The notes: a model not told the origin generated them from the sequence alone. DNA of 64,000 nt from Acidovorax sp. FHTAMBA (GCF_038958875.1 NZ_CP152407.1:999501-1063500), one strand, 5' to 3'; shown: positions 7,640 to 17,225, numbered from the stretch's first letter. Numbers and translations are program-made.

Positions 7640-9576
7640 AAAAGATCCTCATCGCCAATCGCGGCGAAATCGCCCGCCGGGTGATCCACACCGCCCACCG
7701 CATGGGCATCGAAACCGTCGCCGTCTATTCCGACCCCGATGCCAACGCTCTGCACGTACGCGAAGCCACTCAGGCCGTGGCCTTGGGCGGTGCTGCCAGT
7801 GCTGACACCTATCTGCGCACCGACAAGCTGCTGGCCGCCGCCCGAGCCACCGGCGCCGATGCCGTGCACCCCGGCTATGGCTTCCTCAGCGAGAACGCTG
7901 ACTTTGCCCAGGCAGTGGTCGATGCGGGCCTGACCTGGATCGGCCCGCCGCCCGACGCCATCCGCGCGCTGGGCAGCAAGGCTGGGGCCAAGGCGTTGGC
8001 CCAGTCGCAGGACGTGCCCTGCCTGCCCGGCTATGCGGGCGACGACCAGAGCGACGAGCGCTTTGCCGCCGAGGCTGCGCGCATCGGCACGCCCCTCATG
8101 GTCAAGGCCGTGGCGGGTGGGGGAGGGCGTGGTATGCGCCTGGTCACCGACCTGGCGCAGTTGCCCGCTGCACTGGCCAGCGCACGTTCGGAGGCGCTGG
8201 CGGGTTTTGGCTGTAGCGACCTGCTCATCGAACGCGCACTGCTGCAGCCGCGCCATGTGGAGGTGCAGATCTTTGCCGACGCTCACGGCGCGTGCATCCA
8301 CCTGGGCGAGCGCGATTGCTCGGTACAGCGCCGCCACCAGAAGATCATCGAAGAGTCCCCCAGCCCCGCCGTGGACGCCGCGCTGCGCGAGCGCATGGGC
8401 ACCTGCGCCGTGGCGCTGGCACAGGCCGCTGGCTATGTGGGTGCGGGCACGGTGGAATTCCTTCTGGATGGGGCTGAGTTCTTCTTGATGGAGATGAACA
8501 CCCGCCTGCAAGTGGAGCACCCGGTGACCGAAGCGCTCACGGGGCTGGACCTGGTGGAATGGCAAATCCGCGTGGCGCGGGGTGGGCCGCTGCCGCTCAC
8601 GCAAGATCAGGTGCATCTGCAAGGCCACGCCATCGAAGTGCGCCTGTGTGCTGAAGACGCGCACTTCCGCCCCCACACCGGCCGTGTGCTGCAGTTCAGC
8701 GCGCCGCCCGCCACCGCGTTCGAACGGGCCGCGCCGGGCGCGCTGCGCTTTGACCATGCGCTGGAGGAGGGCGCCGAGGTCACGCCTCACTACGACGCCA
8801 TGCTGGGCAAGCTCATCGTGCATGCCCCCACACGGGCGGAGGCCATTGCCGCGCTGGTGCGTGCGCTGCACAGCACCCGCGTGCTGGGCCTGCCCACCAA
8901 CCGTGCGTTTCTGGCGGCGTGTCTGCAGCACCCCGTGTTTGCCAGTGGACAAGCGCTGGTGCCGTTCCTGGCGGAGCACGCTGCTGGTCTGCAGGATTTG
9001 CTATTAAATGAAGAGCTGTCAGCGCTTATTCCGCCTGCGCTAGAGGCCATTTTTGCTTCAAATCCGGCATCGAATCTGCCTTGTTCCATGACCCGACCTC
9101 TGCGCCTGCGCCACCAGGGCGAGGTGCACGCCGTCGCTATGCGCGAGCTCAGCGGAGGGCGGCTGCAGGTTGAGCACGCCGGGGTTGAGCCCTCCAGCTT
9201 CACGCTGCAACTGCCCCAGCGTGGCGTGCATTACGTTGCGGTGGGGCCATTGCGCTGGCACTGGCAAACCGGCAGCGTGGACGGCTGGGTGGACGACGCA
9301 TCGTGGGAGCCCGCTGCACGCACCGGCGCCGCCGGTGGCGCTACCGAGCTGCGCGCACCCTTCAACGGCAAGGTGGTCGCGCTGCCCGTGGCCACAGGCC
9401 AGGTGCTCGCGGCGGGCGACACGGTGGTGGTCATCGAATCCATGAAGCTCGAACACAGCCTGGCCTGCCGCGCCGCCGCCACCGTGGCCGAACTGCTGGT
9501 GGCGCCCGGTCAGCAGGTGTCGCCCGGCCAGGTGCTGGCCCGCTTTGCACCCGCCACGCAAGGAGCGCCCGCATGA
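7636..9576 (+). CDS. Acyl-CoA carboxylase alpha subunit (biotin carboxylase + biotin carrier)
   Basis: The 646-residue protein begins with a biotin carboxylase domain (MKKILIANRGEIARRVI). It has the ATP-grasp glycine loop VAGGGGRGMRLV near residue 160, the RDCSVQRRHQK motif and the EMNTRLQVEHPVTE motif. It ends in a biotinyl domain whose acceptor is Lys604 in ESMKLEH, slightly different from the usual EAMKM. With the beta subunit at 2699 it forms an acyl-CoA carboxylase of the MCC/GCC class. Residues of about 455-475, in the linker between the domains, are encoded by an in-frame copy of a dispersed repeat (8999-9060). Both ends of the gene are ATGA-coupled to neighbours. The real start is the second of two near-identical start regions. 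Confidence 0.9.
   Translation: MKKILIANRGEIARRVIHTAHRMGIETVAVYSDPDANALHVREATQAVALGGAASADTYLRTDKLLAAARATGADAVHPGYGFLSENADFAQAVVDAGLTWIGPPPDAIRALGSKAGAKALAQSQDVPCLPGYAGDDQSDERFAAEAARIGTPLMVKAVAGGGGRGMRLVTDLAQLPAALASARSEALAGFGCSDLLIERALLQPRHVEVQIFADAHGACIHLGERDCSVQRRHQKIIEESPSPAVDAALRERMGTCAVALAQAAGYVGAGTVEFLLDGAEFFLMEMNTRLQVEHPVTEALTGLDLVEWQIRVARGGPLPLTQDQVHLQGHAIEVRLCAEDAHFRPHTGRVLQFSAPPATAFERAAPGALRFDHALEEGAEVTPHYDAMLGKLIVHAPTRAEAIAALVRALHSTRVLGLPTNRAFLAACLQHPVFASGQALVPFLAEHAAGLQDLLLNEELSALIPPALEAIFASNPASNLPCSMTRPLRLRHQGEVHAVAMRELSGGRLQVEHAGVEPSSFTLQLPQRGVHYVAVGPLRWHWQTGSVDGWVDDASWEPAARTGAAGGATELRAPFNGKVVALPVATGQVLAAGDTVVVIESMKLEHSLACRAAATVAELLVAPGQQVSPGQVLARFAPATQGAPA
8999..9060 (-). repeat. 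Dispersed GCGCTTAT element, copy 2, in frame inside the carboxylase gene
   Basis: Read on the minus strand it gives AAAAATGGCCTCTAGCGC, then GAATAAGCGCTGACAGCT and an ATTTAATAG tail, matching the intergenic copies. It keeps the host frame open and falls in the linker between the carboxylase and biotinyl domains. Confidence 0.65.
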
Positions 9577-10745
9577 CAGCCACATCCGACGCGACCCCTG
9601 TGAGCAACGAAGACCGCACTGCCCTCACCGACACCGTCACCCGCTTTGCCCGCACCGAGATCGCGCCGCATGTGGGCGCGTGGGATGCCGCCGGTGAATT
9701 CCCTCGCAGCCTGTACCGCCGCGCGGCCGACCTGGGCCTGCTGGGCCTGGGCTACCCAGAGCAGTACGGCGGCACGCCCGCCAGCTACGCGCTGCGCCTG
9801 CCGCTGTGGCGCGCGCTCAGCCGCCACGGCGCCAGCGGCGGCGTGCTGGCCAGCCTGCTGTCGCACAACATTGGGCTGCCGCCCGTGCTGGCGCATGGCA
9901 GCGATGCGGTGCGGGCCGAGGTCATTCCGTCCGTGTTGGCAGGCGAGCAGATTGCCGCACTGGCGATTACTGAGCCCGGGGGCGGGTCCGACGTAGCCCA
10001 GCTCAAAACCACAGCGCGGCGCGAGGGCGATGAGTACATCGTCAACGGCGAAAAGGTGTTCATCACCTCCGGCATGCGCGCGGACTGGATCACGGTGGCT
10101 GTGCGCACTGGTGAGCCAGGCAGCAAGGGCAGCGGCGGCATATCCATGTTGCTTGTTCCCGGCTCCAGTTCAGGCCTGTCGCGCAGCAAGCTCGACAAGA
10201 TGGGCTGGCTCTGCTCCGACACCGCCCACCTGCGTTTTGACAACGTGCGCGTGCCCGTCCGCTACCTGCTGGGCGAAGAGGGCGCGGGCTTTCGCATCAT
10301 CATGGCCAACTTCAATGGCGAGCGCTTTGGCCTCGCCGCGTCGGCCCTGGGCTTTGCCGAGGCCTGCTACGACGAGGCCTTGGCCTGGGCCCGCCAGCGC
10401 AAGACCTTTGGCGCCCTGCTGGTGGAGCACCAGGTCATACGCCACAAGCTGGTGGACATGCAGATGCGCATCCAGTCCACCGCCGCGTGGTGCGAGTCCG
10501 TGGCCGCGCAGGCCGATGCGGGCCGCACCGGCCCCGAGTGGGTAGCGCAGGTGTGCCTGCTCAAGAACCACGCCACCCAAACCATGCAGTTCTGTGCCGA
10601 CCAAGCCGTGCAGATCCTGGGCGGCATGGGCTTCATGCGCGGCACCGTCAGCGAGCGTATCTACCGCGAGGTCAAGGTCATGATGATCGGCGGCGGCGCA
10701 GAAGAAATCATGAAAGACCTGGCTGCCAAGCAGCTCGGCATTTGA
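9573..10745 (+). CDS. Acyl-CoA dehydrogenase (second of the operon)
   Basis: This 390-residue acyl-CoA dehydrogenase has AITEPGGGSDVAQLKT for the flavin and substrate site. The C domain carries RQRKTFGALLVEHQ, QILGGMGFMRG and the terminal GGGAEEIMKDL with the expected Glu. It overlaps the carboxylase gene by ATGA, so a longer upstream reading frame is rejected. It is clearly a different paralogue from the one at 5519. The two may handle successive oxidation steps, for example before carboxylation and during later beta-oxidation. The substrate cannot be read from sequence. Confidence 0.87.
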   Translation: MTATSDATPVSNEDRTALTDTVTRFARTEIAPHVGAWDAAGEFPRSLYRRAADLGLLGLGYPEQYGGTPASYALRLPLWRALSRHGASGGVLASLLSHNIGLPPVLAHGSDAVRAEVIPSVLAGEQIAALAITEPGGGSDVAQLKTTARREGDEYIVNGEKVFITSGMRADWITVAVRTGEPGSKGSGGISMLLVPGSSSGLSRSKLDKMGWLCSDTAHLRFDNVRVPVRYLLGEEGAGFRIIMANFNGERFGLAASALGFAEACYDEALAWARQRKTFGALLVEHQVIRHKLVDMQMRIQSTAAWCESVAAQADAGRTGPEWVAQVCLLKNHATQTMQFCADQAVQILGGMGFMRGTVSERIYREVKVMMIGGGAEEIMKDLAAKQLGI

Positions 10746-10763
10746 AGCAAGGAGACAGGCACC

Positions 10764-11669
10764 ATGCACAGCACCGACCACGGCAACAAAGCCATCATCA
10801 CCTGCGCCATCACCGGCGTGCTGACGGACCCCGGCCAGCACCACGTGCCCGTCACGCCCGAGCAACTGGCAAAAGAGGCCCGTCGCGCCTGCGACGCAGG
10901 CGCCGCCGTGGTCCACGTGCACTTTCGCAACCAGGAGCCCGGCAAGGGCCACCTTCCCAGCTGGGATCCGCAGGTGGCGCGCGACTGCGTGTTGGCCATG
11001 CGCGAGGCCTGCCCCGGCCTGATCATCAACCAGACCACCGGCGTGGTCGGCCCCCACTACCAGGGCCCGCTCGATTGCCTGCGCGCCACCCGCCCCGAGA
11101 TGGCTGCGTGCAACGCCGGCTCGCTCAACTACCTGAAGGTGCGCAGCAACGGCACCTGGGCCTGGCCGCCCATGCTGTTCGACAACCAGCCCGCCAAGGT
11201 CAAGGACTTCATTGAAGTGATGCTGGAGACCGGCACGTTGCCCGAGTTCGAATGCTTCGACGTGGGCATCGTGCGCTGCGTGGAGATGTATGTGCAGACC
11301 GGCATGTACACCGAGCGCCTGCCCGAATACAACTTCGTGATGGGCGTCGAGTCCGGCATGCCTGCGGACCCGGACCTGCTGCCCATTCTGCTCAAGCTCA
11401 AGATCAAGGACGCGCCATGGCAAGCCACCGTCATCGGCCGCAGCGAGATCTGGCCCGTGCACCAGCGCGTGGCCGAGCTGGGCGGGCATTTGCGCACGGG
11501 GCTGGAAGATACGTTCTATCTGCCGGATGGGACCAAGGCGGATTCGAACGGGCCGTTGATCGATAAGCTGGCGCAGTACGCGCGCAACGCGGGGCGGGAG
11601 GTGGCTTCGCCGCAGGAGGCGCGGGGGATGTTGGGGTTGAAGGAGTCAGCGGCTACCGCAGTCCTCTGA
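10764..11669 (+). CDS. BKACE-family beta-keto acid cleavage enzyme (DUF849)
   Basis: The 301-residue protein matches the 3-keto-5-aminohexanoate cleavage enzyme family: IITCAITGVLT at the start, the metal-binding VVHVHFRNQE, and the later NFVMGVESGMPAD and GLEDTFYLPDG segments. Family members are TIM barrels with a Zn or other divalent ion. They condense a beta-keto acid with acetyl-CoA to give acetoacetate and a new acyl-CoA. The AGGAG site before the ATG supports the start. It is the last gene of the catabolic operon. No HMG-CoA lyase gene is in the window, so this enzyme may serve the carbon-carbon cleavage step, but its substrate is unknown. Confidence 0.85.
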   Translation: MHSTDHGNKAIITCAITGVLTDPGQHHVPVTPEQLAKEARRACDAGAAVVHVHFRNQEPGKGHLPSWDPQVARDCVLAMREACPGLIINQTTGVVGPHYQGPLDCLRATRPEMAACNAGSLNYLKVRSNGTWAWPPMLFDNQPAKVKDFIEVMLETGTLPEFECFDVGIVRCVEMYVQTGMYTERLPEYNFVMGVESGMPADPDLLPILLKLKIKDAPWQATVIGRSEIWPVHQRVAELGGHLRTGLEDTFYLPDGTKADSNGPLIDKLAQYARNAGREVASPQEARGMLGLKESAATAVL

Positions 11670-11710
11670 TCCCCTCCGCGTGGAAGTGGTCAGCTCTTTC
11701 TGCATCGGAT

Positions 11711-11780
11711 CCTTGCAAATTGATCGCTTAGTATTCGGGCTGTATGCGCTATGGGCAAGCGCTGATAGCTATAAAAGGAG
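11711..11780 (+). repeat. Dispersed GCGCTTAT element, copy 3 (degenerate)
   Basis: The right half is well conserved (GCAAGCGCTGATAGCTATAA). The left half, TGATCGCTTAGTATTCGGG, is diverged. It marks the left edge of the lower-GC toxin-antitoxin islet. Confidence 0.5.
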
Positions 11781-11826
11781 GAGTGAATTCCCCGCAGGGG
11801 TTGATCGCACGGATTGAAGAAAATAT

Positions 11827-11842
11827 ACTTGTACGTATAAGT
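11827..11842. promoter_or_regulatory. Candidate autoregulatory operator of the toxin-antitoxin pair
   Basis: ACTTGTACGTATAAGT is a near-perfect 16-bp palindrome 20 bases before the antitoxin start. Antitoxins of this type usually repress their own promoter through such a site. Confidence 0.55.
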
Positions 11843-11862
11843 GTTTGGCAAAGGAGTTCGTC

Positions 11863-12090
11863 ATGTCCCAAATCACTCTTTACCTGGACGATGCAACCCA
11901 AGCCCTGGTTGATCAGGCTGCACAGGCCAACGGTGTGTCTAAAAGCCGGTGGGTCGCGGACATCATCCGCAAGTACGCATCCCACGAGTGGCCGCAAGAT
12001 TGCTTGAACCTTGCGGGCCGCTTTGCTGACTTCCCTTTGCGAGAACAGGGCTCTGACCAACCTGCGGATGTACCAAGGGTGGGCTTTTGA
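11863..12090 (+). CDS. VapB-like antitoxin (ribbon-helix-helix)
   Basis: The 75-residue protein begins MSQITLYLDDATQALVDQAA, a typical ribbon-helix-helix N terminus (beta strand, then helix with SKSRWVADIIRK). Its C-terminal part (WPQDCLNLAGRFADFP) would wrap the toxin. AAGGAG lies 7 bases before the ATG, which favours it over the in-frame TTG 18 bases upstream. A palindromic operator sits just before it and the PIN-domain toxin follows after two bases, so the pair is a type II toxin-antitoxin module. It would neutralise the toxin and repress the operon. It opens the islet between the two convergent catabolic blocks. Confidence 0.82.
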   Translation: MSQITLYLDDATQALVDQAAQANGVSKSRWVADIIRKYASHEWPQDCLNLAGRFADFPLREQGSDQPADVPRVGF

Positions 12091-12092
12091 GC

Positions 12093-12497
12093 ATGTTGGT
12101 TCTCGATAGCAACACCATCAGCTACTACTTCCGTGGCGACCCTTTGGTGGTACCGCGCATGCAGGCGCTGAAGCCTGTGGAGGTTGGCGTGCCCGCCATC
12201 GTTGAATATGAACTGCGGTATGGACTAATGCGCTTGCCGCCAGAGGCTGCAGCGCCACGGTTTGCCGCATTGGCCCAGCTGCTACAGCCCGTGCAGGTGC
12301 TTCCTTTTGACAGCGAATGCGCCGCGCATGCTGCACGGATTCGAGCTGAACTCGAGTCGGTGGGAACGCCCATTGGTCCGCACGACACTCTGATCGCTGC
12401 AACGGCATTACGCCATCAGGCCACATTGGTGACGCGCAATGTGCGGGAGTTTTCGCGGGTGCCGGGGTTGCAGTGGGTGGATTGGCATGCCCGTTAG
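12093..12497 (+). CDS. VapC-like PIN-domain toxin (ribonuclease)
   Basis: The 134-residue PIN-domain protein keeps the acidic site: Asp5 in LVLDSNTISYY, Glu40 in VEYELRYGL, and Asp98 in GPHDTLIAATA. TRNVREF near 115 closes the fold. Such toxins are Mg-dependent RNases that cleave tRNA or rRNA when free of antitoxin. The ATG at 12093 is two bases after the antitoxin stop; an alternative TTG starts two codons earlier. The 3' end overlaps the next gene by 11 bases. All expected active-site residues are present, so the toxin looks intact. Confidence 0.85.
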   Translation: MLVLDSNTISYYFRGDPLVVPRMQALKPVEVGVPAIVEYELRYGLMRLPPEAAAPRFAALAQLLQPVQVLPFDSECAAHAARIRAELESVGTPIGPHDTLIAATALRHQATLVTRNVREFSRVPGLQWVDWHAR

Positions 12498-12909
12498 AGA
12501 TTTTTCTTCTGAGCAAGCTAGGCATGAGCTACGGGAGCTTGTTGGCTATGAAGACTGGCTTCTCCACTCTGTTTACAAGCTGACTGAGGATGAGCTCTTT
12601 CCCGAATGGCCAGATGCCGTTGTGTACGACGCAGACACTAAATCTTCAATAGTCAGGAATTTTGGCCGGGGGAATGTAGTGCTGTTTGATTGGCGCCCAG
12701 GCTTCCTCCAAGTCGCGCCACCGCTGGTCTTTGTTGCTTCTTTCAAATTGCTCGATATGTTGTTCGAGTGGGTTCTCAAGGGGAACGGCCAGCCCGCAGA
12801 GTTCCGCTTTAAGGGGAAGATCAAGCAACTAGCCTCGCCAGGCCTTGTATACCCATCCGTCCTGCATGCCCGGCCATGGTTGGTGGCCGCTCTAATACAA
12901 GTGTTCTGA
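12487..12909 (+). CDS. Unrecognised 140-residue protein in the islet
   Basis: I do not recognise this protein. It begins MPVRDFSSEQARHELRELVG and has a charged N half (TEDELFPEWPDAVVYDADTK). Its centre is hydrophobic (APPLVFVASFKLLDMLFEWVL), and the C terminus is basic and aromatic. There is no signal peptide and the hydrophobic stretch is probably buried rather than membrane-spanning. It overlaps the toxin gene by 11 bases, which suggests co-transcription with the toxin-antitoxin pair. The base composition is clearly lower in GC than the flanking catabolic genes, a sign of foreign origin. Confidence 0.55.
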   Translation: MPVRDFSSEQARHELRELVGYEDWLLHSVYKLTEDELFPEWPDAVVYDADTKSSIVRNFGRGNVVLFDWRPGFLQVAPPLVFVASFKLLDMLFEWVLKGNGQPAEFRFKGKIKQLASPGLVYPSVLHARPWLVAALIQVF

Positions 12910-12964
12910 GCCGCTGCGCGGAACCATCATTCACTCTCGCCACTTTGATTCGTCGAATGGGGGA

Positions 12965-13462
12965 TTGCGGATCGCAAGCTCAAAGAATGAGGTAATTGGC
13001 GAGCGCATTGATCTCAGTGCGGAGGACCTGCGCACATATGCGCAGCTCTCGGTGTCGGTGCTCAAGTATCTGCACGGTGATTGGCATTTGGATGCCCATC
13101 GCGAGAAATGCCTGCGTTGGCAAATCGACGCGCTTCAAAAATTGCACAGGTTGGAGCCGTTGGGGCAAGCGCAGCCTCGTCATATGTGCGTCCGGTGGAA
13201 CACACGCGATCCCAACCTACGAATCGTTGATGTCCCTCGCTTACAAAGAGACATCTTGGAACGCAACCCTGGCCAAGATGTCACTTTCGACCTGAGGATC
13301 GTCATCACCGACGATGAGAGGAATTCCCCACGCGCCTATCTCATCCCTTGTGAAGTCCTGCCGAGGTTGGACTCGCTCCTTGAAGAGCGATGGTCAGATT
13401 ACATCAGTCCGATTCCCGACGAGACCGAAGTAGCTGCGTCAATTCAAAAAGTGGGACAGTAG
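12965..13462 (+). CDS. Unrecognised 165-residue protein in the islet, TTG start
   Basis: I do not recognise this protein. It reads as a soluble, charged protein with no Cys-rich, membrane or signal features. A central part (DPNLRIVDVPRLQRDILERN) is followed by a beta-rich stretch (VTFDLRIVITDDE). No ATG is available; the TTG at 12965 is the first usable start in an open frame that begins near 12896. A start lost by mutation is therefore possible. The gene converges on the FadB-like gene and overlaps its 3' end by 19 bases. GC is low, as in the gene before it. Confidence 0.45.
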   Translation: MRIASSKNEVIGERIDLSAEDLRTYAQLSVSVLKYLHGDWHLDAHREKCLRWQIDALQKLHRLEPLGQAQPRHMCVRWNTRDPNLRIVDVPRLQRDILERNPGQDVTFDLRIVITDDERNSPRAYLIPCEVLPRLDSLLEERWSDYISPIPDETEVAASIQKVGQ

Positions 13463-15615
13463 CGTTTTATTGCGGCACTGGTTTCACCTTCGACGTTGAA
13501 TCCGGCACCGTACCTAGCCGCCAGTTCATCCGCTCGCTGCAAGAACGCTTCCAGGCCCGTCCCATAGATAAACTGCATCGCCCCCCCCGTCCACGCCGGA
13601 AACCCAATCCCAAAGATCGACCCAATGTTCGCGTCATGCACGCTGGTCAGTACGCCCTCGGCCAGGCAGCGCGCGGTCTCGATCGCTTGGCGGTAGAGCA
13701 GACGGTCCTGAATCTCCTGCACGCTCCATTCCACACCGGGTTTTTCGAACAGCGTTTTCAACTCCGGCCACAGGTGCTTCTTGGCGCCTGCGGGGTAGTC
13801 ATAAAAGCCGCCGCCACCTGCGCGGCCTGGGCGCTTCAGCTCCTTGACCATGTGCTCCACCAGCAGCTCGCCGGGTGTGGCGTTATAAGTCTTGCCTTCG
13901 GCCGCGTAGTCGGCGCGGGTCTGGTCCAGCACGTGCACGCTCAGGGTCAGCGCGGTTTCGTCCAGCACGGCCAGCGGGCCCACGGGCAGGCCGGCTTGCA
14001 TGGCGGCGTTTTCAATCGCGGCGGCGGGGATGCCTTCGCCCAGCATGGCGGCGCCTTCCATCACAAAGGTGCCAAAGGTGCGGCTGGTGTAAAAGCCGCG
14101 TGAGTCGTTGACCACGATGGGCACCTTGCCCAGGGCCTGCACGTAGTCGAACGCGCGTGCCACGGTCTCGTCATCGGTCTGCTTGCCTCGGATGATCTCC
14201 ACCAGCTTCATCTTGTCCACGGGGCTGAAGAAGTGGATGCCGACGAACTTCTTGGGCCGACTGCTGGCCGTGGCCAGGCCGCTGATGGGCAGGGTGGAGG
14301 TGTTGCTGGCAAAGAAGCCGCCGGGTGCCAATTGCGGCTCGGCCTCTTGCGTCACCTTGGCCTTGAGGTCGCGGCTTTCAAACACGGCTTCGATGATGAG
14401 ATCGCAGCCCGCCAGGTCGGCCGCGCTGGCGGTGGGCGTGATGCGGGCCAGCAGCGCTTGCTGCGCCTCGGCCGTCATGCGGCCTTTATCCACGCGGGCC
14501 TGGGTGAGTTTGGCGCTGTAGGCCTTGCCGGCCTCGGCCTTCTCGGTGCTCACGTCCTTGAGCACCGTGGCGATGCCCCGGCTGGCCTGGGCCCAGGCGA
14601 TGCCTGCACCCATCATGCCAGCGCCCAGGATGCCAACCTTCTGCGGCTTGTAGCGTGGGGCCGTGCCTGGACGTGACTTGCCGCTCTTGATCGCGTTCAT
14701 GTCGAAGAAGAACGTGTTGATCATGTTGCGCGCCACGGGGCCGGTCATCAGGCGGGCGAGGTAGCGGCTTTCGATGCGCAGGGCGGTGTCATAGTCCACC
14801 ATGGCGCCTTCGACCATGGCCGCCAGCGCAGCCTCGGGCGCGGGGTAGCGGCCGCGCGTGGTCTTCTTGAGCATGGCGGGCGCCACTGTCAGCGCGCCTG
14901 CAATCTTGGGGTTGGCGGGCGTGCCGCCAGGCATCTTGTAGTTCTTGTCGTCCCACGGCTGCACGGCGTGCGGGTGGGTGGCGATGTGGGCCAGGGCTGC
15001 TGGCAGCAGTTGCTCGTGGGTAGCCACCAGTTCGTGCACCAGTTGCAGCTCCAGCGCCTCGGCGGGGTTGAAGAGCTTGCCTTCCAGGATGTAGGGCTGC
15101 GCGCCCATCAGGCCCAGCAGGCGCGTCATCTTGGTCACGCCGGTGGCACCGGGCATCAGGCCCAGCGTGACCTCAGGCAGGCCAAACTGGATCTTGGCGT
15201 CGGCCACGGCAATGCGGTAGTGGGCGACCAGCGCCACCTCCCATCCGCCGCCCAGCGCCGCGCCGTTGAGGCAGGCCACCACGGGGATACCCAGGGTTTC
15301 GAGCGTGCGGAAGTGCTTCTTCATGCGCTCGATTTCGCCAAACGCGTTGGGCGCATCGGCGGGCGTGAGGCGCATGGTGGCCTTGAGGTCGGCCCCGGCA
15401 AAGAAGCTGGTCTTGGCCGATGCGAGCACGATGCCCTTGAGCGCGGCGCCCAGGCGTTCGCGGTCGCCCAGCACCTGGGCGGTGACCTCGCCCAGCTCTT
15501 GCTGCCACTGGCGGCACATGGTGTTGACGGGGGAGTTGGTTTCGTCAAAGGTGATGACGGCGACCTGGCCTTCGGTGCCCTGGGCGGGGATGAGTTCGTA
15601 GCGGATGGTTTGCAT
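13444..15615 (-). CDS. FadB/FadJ-like bifunctional enoyl-CoA hydratase / 3-hydroxyacyl-CoA dehydrogenase
   Basis: The 723-residue protein joins an N-terminal crotonase domain (GALGGGWEVALVAH, FGLPEVTLGLMPG) to an NAD-binding 3-hydroxyacyl-CoA dehydrogenase domain. The latter starts near residue 325 with VGILGAGMMGAGIAW, has the catalytic HFFSPVDKMKLVEII segment, and ends in helical C domains. It hydrates 2-enoyl-CoA and oxidises the 3-hydroxyacyl-CoA. AGGAGA lies 7 bases before the ATG. The final residues (AAIKRYCPTF) run into the islet and overlap the convergent gene, so the tail may have been altered when the islet arrived. It is followed in the same block by a thiolase gene upstream, giving a complete beta-oxidation module. 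Confidence 0.9.
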   Translation of the reverse strand: MQTIRYELIPAQGTEGQVAVITFDETNSPVNTMCRQWQQELGEVTAQVLGDRERLGAALKGIVLASAKTSFFAGADLKATMRLTPADAPNAFGEIERMKKHFRTLETLGIPVVACLNGAALGGGWEVALVAHYRIAVADAKIQFGLPEVTLGLMPGATGVTKMTRLLGLMGAQPYILEGKLFNPAEALELQLVHELVATHEQLLPAALAHIATHPHAVQPWDDKNYKMPGGTPANPKIAGALTVAPAMLKKTTRGRYPAPEAALAAMVEGAMVDYDTALRIESRYLARLMTGPVARNMINTFFFDMNAIKSGKSRPGTAPRYKPQKVGILGAGMMGAGIAWAQASRGIATVLKDVSTEKAEAGKAYSAKLTQARVDKGRMTAEAQQALLARITPTASAADLAGCDLIIEAVFESRDLKAKVTQEAEPQLAPGGFFASNTSTLPISGLATASSRPKKFVGIHFFSPVDKMKLVEIIRGKQTDDETVARAFDYVQALGKVPIVVNDSRGFYTSRTFGTFVMEGAAMLGEGIPAAAIENAAMQAGLPVGPLAVLDETALTLSVHVLDQTRADYAAEGKTYNATPGELLVEHMVKELKRPGRAGGGGFYDYPAGAKKHLWPELKTLFEKPGVEWSVQEIQDRLLYRQAIETARCLAEGVLTSVHDANIGSIFGIGFPAWTGGAMQFIYGTGLEAFLQRADELAARYGAGFNVEGETSAAIKRYCPTF

Positions 15616-15680
15616 GTGTTTGTCTCCTGATGCAGTGTTCTTGCGGCGATGTCAGGCGGCTCGACGAGCGATGTGCCCCG

Positions 15681-15834
15681 GCTTCGACAGGCTCAGCCCG
15701 AACGGATGGGGGAGGGGCGCGGCGTCAGCCTCTCCACTGTCCGTTCGGCCTGAGCTTGTCGAAGGCCTGCGCGCAGTGAGCCTGTCTGAAGGTTGTCTGA
15801 ATGCCTTGGCTTCGACAAGCTCAGCCCGAACGGG
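15681..15834. repeat. Three REP-like CTTCGACAAGCTCAG units in alternating orientation
   Basis: Units lie at 15681-15705, 15741-15765 (inverted) and 15809-15834 in the gap between the thiolase and FadB-like genes. Adjacent units are inverted relative to each other, so RNA across them could form large hairpins. They occupy most of this 259-base gap, in which no gene is seen. Confidence 0.7.
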
Positions 15835-15874
15835 TTTTGGGGATGGGCAAGGTGCACGGGGGGCGGAAGTGGGG

Positions 15875-17080
<1,206 letters not shown>

Positions 17081-17225
17081 GAATGGTCTCCGGTGGTTTC
17101 TCTAAACTTCAAGCAGTGCGGCGGTAAAGCAGCTGGGCTGGCTCACGCCACTACAAGGTGCTTTCTGACGCGGGTGCAGTGGTTTTTGCACTATCTTTCG
17201 ACGGTTGTTATCTACATTTCTGGCT

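Noticed and set aside
15681..15834. Possible CRISPR array from three similar units
   Set aside because: The units alternate in orientation, spacing is uneven, and the same unit occurs singly elsewhere; no cas gene is near.
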